Part shown: positions 61,101 to 64,000 of the stretch, in pieces
How the letters are laid out: every line of letters begins with the position of its first letter
Position numbering within the stretch: position 1 is the first letter of the stretch
Source of the DNA: Macrostomum hystrix
Lineage: Eukaryota > Platyhelminthes > Macrostomidae
DNA: 64,000 bases
Direction of reading: 5' to 3'
Assembly: GCA_950097015.1 (NCBI GenBank)
Contig: CATNEN010000003.1
Span: forward strand, 14,824,001-14,888,000
The notes under the pieces: generated by a model
Told to the model about the DNA's origin: nothing
The model's input: only the letters and a program-made list of their open reading frames with translations
Databases searched by the model: none
Made by a program: the position numbers and the translations under genes

Positions 61101-61930
61101 GTCAGTGTGGCTTCTCTCCTTTGTGATCAATAATTGGTTAGGATCTGGTGTGATGGGTAGCTACTAGTTATATATATGGCATTCCTAGCTAGATTATTCG
61201 TTTTTGCTTTTTCCCTTTTTTTCCATCTCCCTTTAGCATAATATTTCACCCTCCCCCAGAAAAACTAAAGAAATATGCATTGATGCATATGATGTGAATT
61301 AGGAGCAATTTTATGCTTTTATTATTTACTGCGAGTGCAGTTTGCTGTCACAATTAGGATCAGTACTTTTATTTTCAGCTTTTAGATAGTTGTACTCTAT
61401 TTTTTTAGTTTCTAGTTGTGTGTATTGACTATTAATTCAAGCGTAAATAGTTTCGTATCTCTTCTTTTGAGTTCAATTTTCTCTTTTTAAATATGAAATT
61501 TAATATTTGTTATTACTCTTATTCGAACTCCCAAAATCGTTAACCTCTGATCCCAAACTCCACTTTAGTCGAAATCTGATCCTAAATCCCTCTATGGTCG
61601 AAATCTGATCCTAAATCCCTCTATGGTCAAACTCTGATCCTAAATCCCTCTATGGTCAAACTCTGATCCTAAATCCCTCTATTGTCAAACTCTGATCCTA
61701 AATCCCTCTATGGTCAAACTCTGATCCTAAATCCCTCTATGGTCAAACTCTGATCCTAAATCCCTCTATTGTCAAACTCTGATCCTAAATCCCCTTTATC
61801 AACCACATTTAAACCATGTCGCATTCTTAGACTCGCCGTGTTGAGTACATCGGTTTGTTCGGTCGAATTGTTGCCGACTTTGGTCACCACGCTAGACTTA
61901 ACGGTCTGGCCGGCTTGCTGCCTTCTCAGA

Positions 61931-61962
<32 letters not shown>

Positions 61963-63472
61963 GAAATGCAAGATTATATTTCTTTGGGAACTTCAACAAT
62001 TAACGATGCCAGCTTTTTTGACAATGTTCGCAGCGTCAATGTGAGTCTAAATTTTTATATCATAGCAATAATTGCAGCAGGGCTGCCGGCAATGGCACAT
62101 CATTTGGGCCCGCAGCCAGCGAGGAGGCAATTCTGCCGATTTCGCTGACTCCTGAGCACACACGCACACAGGTGTGTACATCTGCCCTGCCTTTCTCATC
62201 GTCAGGCAGTGTACACTCTCACTGTGCCTTGGAGGTTGGCCCTCAAGGGCGTAAATTGCACGACAAGCCCCCTAAGTCCCAAATGAATGTGGCCTCGCCG
62301 CGGAATCGAACTCAGGGACCTTGGTGCGAGAGTCAACCGCGTTAGACCGCTCCGGCACAGACCCCTTATATCAATGTTTGCCAGTTTTGTTACTATGCTT
62401 CATAGGAAATTGGAAAAATAGCCGTAGACTTCTTGGTCGTGAGCAGGCATAGTAATTTTCTTACCCTCCGATTTTTTTTCAGTCTGCCCGCATTGTGAAA
62501 GGCTTTCGTCAGCTGATCAGCTATCTAGCTAGCTCGCGTGCGGATTCTATACCGACCAATTTGCTATACAACTACCTCCTACCGTTGCCTATGCACTATT
62601 TGCACAGCAAAAGACTAGGCAGTTCCAAGCAACAGCAGCAGGTGTCTAGACGCAGTCTTGTTGAATCGTCGCTTGAACTCCTAGCGGCAATTAGCGCCCG
62701 CTTGCCATGGACAATGTTGAAACAATTGTTGAAACTCTGTTTGAAAGGCCTAGATGGACCCGCTACAGAGTCTAAACTGCCTGTTCGTTTGGCTGTAGCC
62801 GCATTGTCTGGTCTAGGCGAGATTTCAGATCCAACTATTGTTGTCAACGATCAATCTGAAACTAATAAATCCGAATTAGTCAATGAACGATTCGGTTTAA
62901 AACGTAAATTTTACCAATCTACTGCTAATCGGTTAGCAACTGAACTGTTGGCGTCGAATAACTCGGACAGTCCGTTAGCCTTTCTAACTCAATTCGTCTG
63001 TCCGCGTCTGGAGCGTCACCTGTGCCGAGACAAAACCGCCTCTGAGCAGCAGCATAAATTGGCACCGCGCCAGGAGCCCCAGGTCCTACAGGTGACAGTA
63101 GCCGTTGCTCTAGCGCAATTGTTAGCCAAATTGCCTAGACAGATTCGCGATCAGCGATTGCCTCGATTGATTTACCGTCTGGCTGATTTTCTGCGCAGCC
63201 GGGAACACGCCGTACGCAAAGAGGCCGGAGCTACACTAGTTCGCGTTGTACAGTTGCTAGGCAACGACTATCTAGGCTTCGTTGCTAGGGAACTAAGTCT
63301 GTTGCTAGCCAGAGGCTATACTAGGCACGTACTGGCGCACACTCTGCACGCCCTGTTGCGTCACTGCCAATCTGACGGAATGCCAAACGGCTGTCTGGAT
63401 GGCGAAACTCTCGATCGGCTGTTCAAGATCTACATGGACGAATTGCTGGGCGATTTGTCCAAAGAGAAAGAG
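43075..63472 (+). CDS. UTP20: UTP20 (small-subunit processome component 20 / DRIM), 5' two thirds
   Basis: Giant HEAT/ARM-repeat nucleolar protein of the U3 small-subunit processome, required for 18S rRNA maturation. Fifteen exons: 43075-43119, 43210-43281, 43377-43452, 43537-43598, 43720-43790, 44588-44923, 45412-46341, 46851-46967, 51127-52309, 53347-54017, 54544-55200, 56584-56710, 60396-60773, 61831-62040 and 62483-63472. They join without a frame break into 1975 codons. Matches to the human protein occur in order: NTFKFQGFNEHKERI near the start, ELAAESFAFLLRKLP, YLLGLLRTQFTPLW, LNAWDKRHVDMPDF, DASFFDNVRSVN and LFKIYMDELLGDLSKEKE. The first ATG has an upstream in-frame stop (43036-43038). 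The human protein is about 2785 residues, so roughly 800 remain beyond the window. Confidence 0.92.
43210..43281 (+). CDS. UTP20: UTP20 exon 2
   Basis: 24 codons, FQGFNEHKERIKLALLRNQL then FPIQ; the FxxFxER pattern matches the human N-terminal RFLTFAERL. Phase 0 both ends. Confidence 0.85.
43377..43452 (+). CDS. UTP20: UTP20 exon 3
   Basis: LESDGETKCAAALEKWTDLN then ATSEY; the LxKWxxLN pattern matches human LLKWRELNL. Donor ATG/GTGAGT, phase 1. Confidence 0.85.
43537..43598 (+). CDS. UTP20: UTP20 exon 4
   Basis: VAFRREVEVFVQSLEILVLH then K. Donor AAG/GTGAGA, phase 0. Confidence 0.85.
43720..43790 (+). CDS. UTP20: UTP20 exon 5
   Basis: NDVIATFKEALDKSTVDSLQ then PIM. Donor GGA/GTGAGT, phase 2. 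Confidence 0.85.
43855..44565. repeat. minisatellite, 18-bp unit, about 38 copies (UTP20 intron 5)
   Basis: Unit CCCATTCCCACTATAATC with CACACC and ACAACA variants in the distal half. Confidence 0.96.
44588..44923 (+). CDS. UTP20: UTP20 exon 6
   Basis: FGVALCLDLTEAMIPEFGSL to the conserved ELAAESFAFLLRKLP helix and LLDLLAS. Donor TG/GTGCGT, phase 2. Confidence 0.92.
44940..45390. repeat. minisatellite, 33-bp unit, about 13 copies (UTP20 intron 6)
   Basis: Core GTAGATATCTTATCTATTCT plus CCTAGATGTTTGA; fills the intron from just after the donor to just before the acceptor. Confidence 0.97.
45412..46341 (+). CDS. UTP20: UTP20 exon 7
   Basis: About 310 codons of Leu-rich alpha-helical repeat, LKSSVSEDSMNDHHLAD to TDEQLLNWAEC. 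Donor CCG/GTGAGT, phase 2. Confidence 0.92.
46440..46600. repeat. short 15-16 bp repeat (UTP20 intron 7)
   Basis: Unit CATATTTCACTTCCC, about 10 imperfect copies. Confidence 0.85.
46611..46797 (+). mobile_element. SINE family I, 5'-truncated (UTP20 intron 7)
   Basis: Begins at TTGCTTCAGTTCACCCAGCT and runs through GCTGCGGCTGTGCTGTCGGC to GGCAGGTGTAATCAAT; the tRNA head is missing. Confidence 0.85.
46851..46967 (+). CDS. UTP20: UTP20 exon 8
   Basis: AEEHLINQFNTLIDNLPDND ... SFLPFSKF. Donor CTC/GTAAGT, phase 2, followed by the 4-kb minisatellite intron. Confidence 0.88.
47030..51015. repeat. 4-kb minisatellite, 20-bp unit, about 200 copies (UTP20 intron 8)
   Basis: Unit TTCACATGTTAGACACTGTA with CGG, TGA and AATGTATTTACC variants. 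Rare variants (GTTAGAAACGG at 47713, 48612 and 49991; GTTAACAATG 19-mers) recur together, showing large block duplications inside the array. Confidence 0.98.
51127..52309 (+). CDS. UTP20: UTP20 exon 9
   Basis: 394 codons including MEQCHALFRVIYALLHLIPN, the conserved RYLLGLLRTQFTPLW and an acidic linker METDDEEKDND. Donor CAG/GTAGGT, phase 0. Confidence 0.93.
52345..53215. repeat. minisatellite, 30-bp unit, about 29 copies (UTP20 intron 9)
   Basis: Core GTGTTAGAACATGTTAGACA plus GGATTTCAAT. Long open frames on both strands are repeat artefacts. Confidence 0.97.
53347..54017 (+). CDS. UTP20: UTP20 exon 10
   Basis: VRKAALRCILAYGDKALAVK (matching human ITLDCIMTYK) through a Gly-rich run to RLIDDTF. 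Donor CAA/GTGAGC, phase 2. Confidence 0.92.
54090..54520. repeat. minisatellite, 25-bp unit, about 17 copies (UTP20 intron 10)
   Basis: Core TTCTTCCCAGATCCTCAACT plus ACCGA. Each unit carries a 3' splice-site-like TTCTTCCCAG. Confidence 0.96.
54544..55200 (+). CDS. UTP20: UTP20 exon 11
   Basis: HCVEPQLPRLATEAATASSP, LLQLWSADNRYDRLVEG (human LISIWSRNARYFPLL), then a basic Gly-rich segment. Donor TCT/GTGAGT, phase 2. Confidence 0.92.
55360..56475. repeat. minisatellite, 23-bp unit, about 48 copies (UTP20 intron 11)
   Basis: Core GAGACCGATTATGGTGAGAC plus TTT in the first part, GATTTCGGGTGAGATTTTGA in the last. Confidence 0.97.
56584..56710 (+). CDS. UTP20: UTP20 exon 12
   Basis: QAFTLFSKLSYRSSRILLCQ ... 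LGELAND. Donor GAT/GTAAGT, phase 0. Confidence 0.9.
56711..57714. other. 5' part of UTP20 intron 12
   Basis: AT-rich intron sequence, nothing recognised. Confidence 0.5.
57715..60375. repeat. minisatellite, 34-bp unit, about 78 copies (UTP20 intron 12)
   Basis: Core CATCTCTAACTGTGAGATTT plus GGGTTGGAAATCTG; variants CGG, AGG, TGTTGG and GGCAATC. Contains a higher-order duplication of about 986 bp. Confidence 0.98.
60396..60773 (+). CDS. UTP20: UTP20 exon 13
   Basis: Begins LNAWDKRHVDMPDFTRR, the clearest block of identity to human UTP20 (LNAFDQRHLDDINFDVR). Donor GAG/GTAATG, phase 0. Confidence 0.94.
60774..61544. other. 5' part of UTP20 intron 13
   Basis: AT-rich with a short TG-repeat near 61080. 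No other feature. Confidence 0.5.
61545..61795. repeat. minisatellite, 29-bp unit, about 8 copies (UTP20 intron 13)
   Basis: Core GATCCTAAATCCCTCTATGG plus TCAAACTCT; runs to within 40 nt of the exon 14 acceptor. Confidence 0.95.
61831..62040 (+). CDS. UTP20: UTP20 exon 14 with polyQ
   Basis: TRRVEYIGLFGRIVADFG, a nine-Gln (CAG) tract, then DASFFDNVRSVN (human EMDFFENMKHIQ). Donor AAT/GTGAGT, phase 0. Confidence 0.92.
62061..62372 (-). mobile_element. SINE family III, full length (UTP20 intron 14)
   Basis: Inverse copy of 38172-38515. The head (minus strand) reads TCTCGCACCAAGGTCCCTGA then GTTCGATTCCGCGGCGAGG; the tail lies 20 nt inside the intron start. Confidence 0.85.
62483..63472 (+). 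CDS. UTP20: UTP20 exon 15
   Basis: 330 codons from SARIVKGFRQLISYLAS through LPWTMLKQLLKLCLKGLDG and LARGYTRHVLAHTLHALL to LSKEKE. Donor GAG/GTGAGA, phase 0; the next exon is not identified before the window ends. Confidence 0.94.
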
Positions 63473-63591
63473 GTGAGACCGATGCTATTTTTTTAGGTTT
63501 TGGGATTTGGCATTTAGAATCCTTTCTTCTAGATTTTGGATTCAAGATCTCATCTTCTAGATTTGGGATTTAGAATCGTTTCTTTTAGATT

Positions 63592-63885
63592 TGTTGTAGC
63601 CTAGTGGTTAGGGCGTCGGACTCACGACTTGAAGGTCGGTTTCGATTCCCTACTCCAATGGAACAATTTGTGTCCTTTAGCAAGACACTTAACTCTGCAT
63701 TGCTTCAGTTCACCCAGCTGTTAAATGGGTTCCAGCATTAGCTGGGATAATTGAGGGTGGGTGTGGCGTCCCCCCAGTTCATGGACTGAACAGCCGAAAG
63801 GCAGCCTTCAGATGCGCCGCGCAATAGCTGCGGCTGTGCTGTCGGCTGCACATCTGGCCTAATCGAGGCAGGTGTAATCAATGAT
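63592..63885 (+). mobile_element. SINE family I, full length (UTP20 intron 15)
   Basis: Best-preserved head: TAGCCTAGTGGTTAGGGCGT (box A) and GAAGGTCGGTTTCGATTCCC (box B), followed by the family I body and GGCAGGTGTAATCAATGATA. Confidence 0.88.
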
Positions 63886-64000
63886 ATTAAACTCTAGGTT
63901 TGGGATTTAGGATCGTGTCTTCTAGCTTCCATTATGCAGGTATTTCAAAGCAGTTCCTCCTATCCTCAAACGTCACCCGCCAGGTCCAGGCGTTGACCCG
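63886..64000. other. end of window inside UTP20 intron 15
   Basis: A possible acceptor ATTATGCAG at 63938-63940 opens a frame that meets TGA within 20 codons and does not resemble UTP20, so no exon is called. Confidence 0.4.

Noticed and set aside
63592-63660. tRNA genes at 33474, 38180, 42549 and 63592
   Set aside because: Each has A/B-box-like heads but is followed by a shared SINE body, and the acceptor stems do not pair well.
63941-64000. UTP20 exon 16 after ATTATGCAG
   Set aside because: The frame reaches TGA within 20 codons and does not resemble the conserved sequence expected after LSKEKE.

Overview
The window is nuclear DNA from an animal, most likely a bilaterian invertebrate. It holds four spliced genes with GT-AG introns: the 3' end of lethal(2) giant larvae (+, 1-2091), a complete non-muscle myosin II heavy chain (-, about 6184-28674), a complete Van Gogh/Vangl gene (+, 32736-36540), and the first two thirds of the ribosome-biogenesis HEAT-repeat gene UTP20 (+, 43075 to beyond the window). 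The species cannot be named from sequence alone. Alanine-, glutamine- and glycine-rich insertions in conserved proteins, tRNA-derived SINEs, and 3' splice sites placed just before start codons would fit a flatworm or other lophotrochozoan, but that is inference.

Layout. 1-2091: last three lgl exons (end of the WD40 scaffold with its aPKC phosphorylation loop, then the C-terminus). 2092-6183: AT-rich convergent intergenic/UTR DNA with two inverted-repeat DNA elements and a rotted mariner. 6184-28674: the myosin gene in 19 coding exons encoding about 2030 residues. Its last exon is a small GC-rich island 2.7 kb past the coiled-coil exons, and loop 1 of the motor carries a cluster of microexons. 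28675-32735: divergent myosin/Vang intergenic region with a Merlin-type transposase remnant. 32736-36540: Vang in four exons, ending in the PDZ ligand ETSV. 36541-43074: Vang 3' UTR and intergenic DNA with SINEs and a decayed Ty3/gypsy-like retroelement. 43075-64000: UTP20 in 15 recognisable exons (1975 codons), still open at the window edge.

Biology. Lgl, myosin II and Vang all act in cell polarity. Lgl is an apicobasal scaffold reported to bind non-muscle myosin II heavy chain; myosin II is the cortical motor; Vang is the core planar-polarity membrane protein. All three lie within 36 kb. UTP20 is an unrelated housekeeping gene of the small-subunit processome.

The most striking architectural feature is in the introns. 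Nearly every intron above about 300 nt is filled by a private minisatellite (units 15-38 bp, arrays from 160 bp to 4 kb) or by a tRNA-derived SINE. No two introns share a unit, and several units contain good matches to 5' splice sites, 3' splice sites or branch points on the transcribed strand. No bacterial-type features, CRISPR, rRNA or convincing stand-alone tRNA genes are present.
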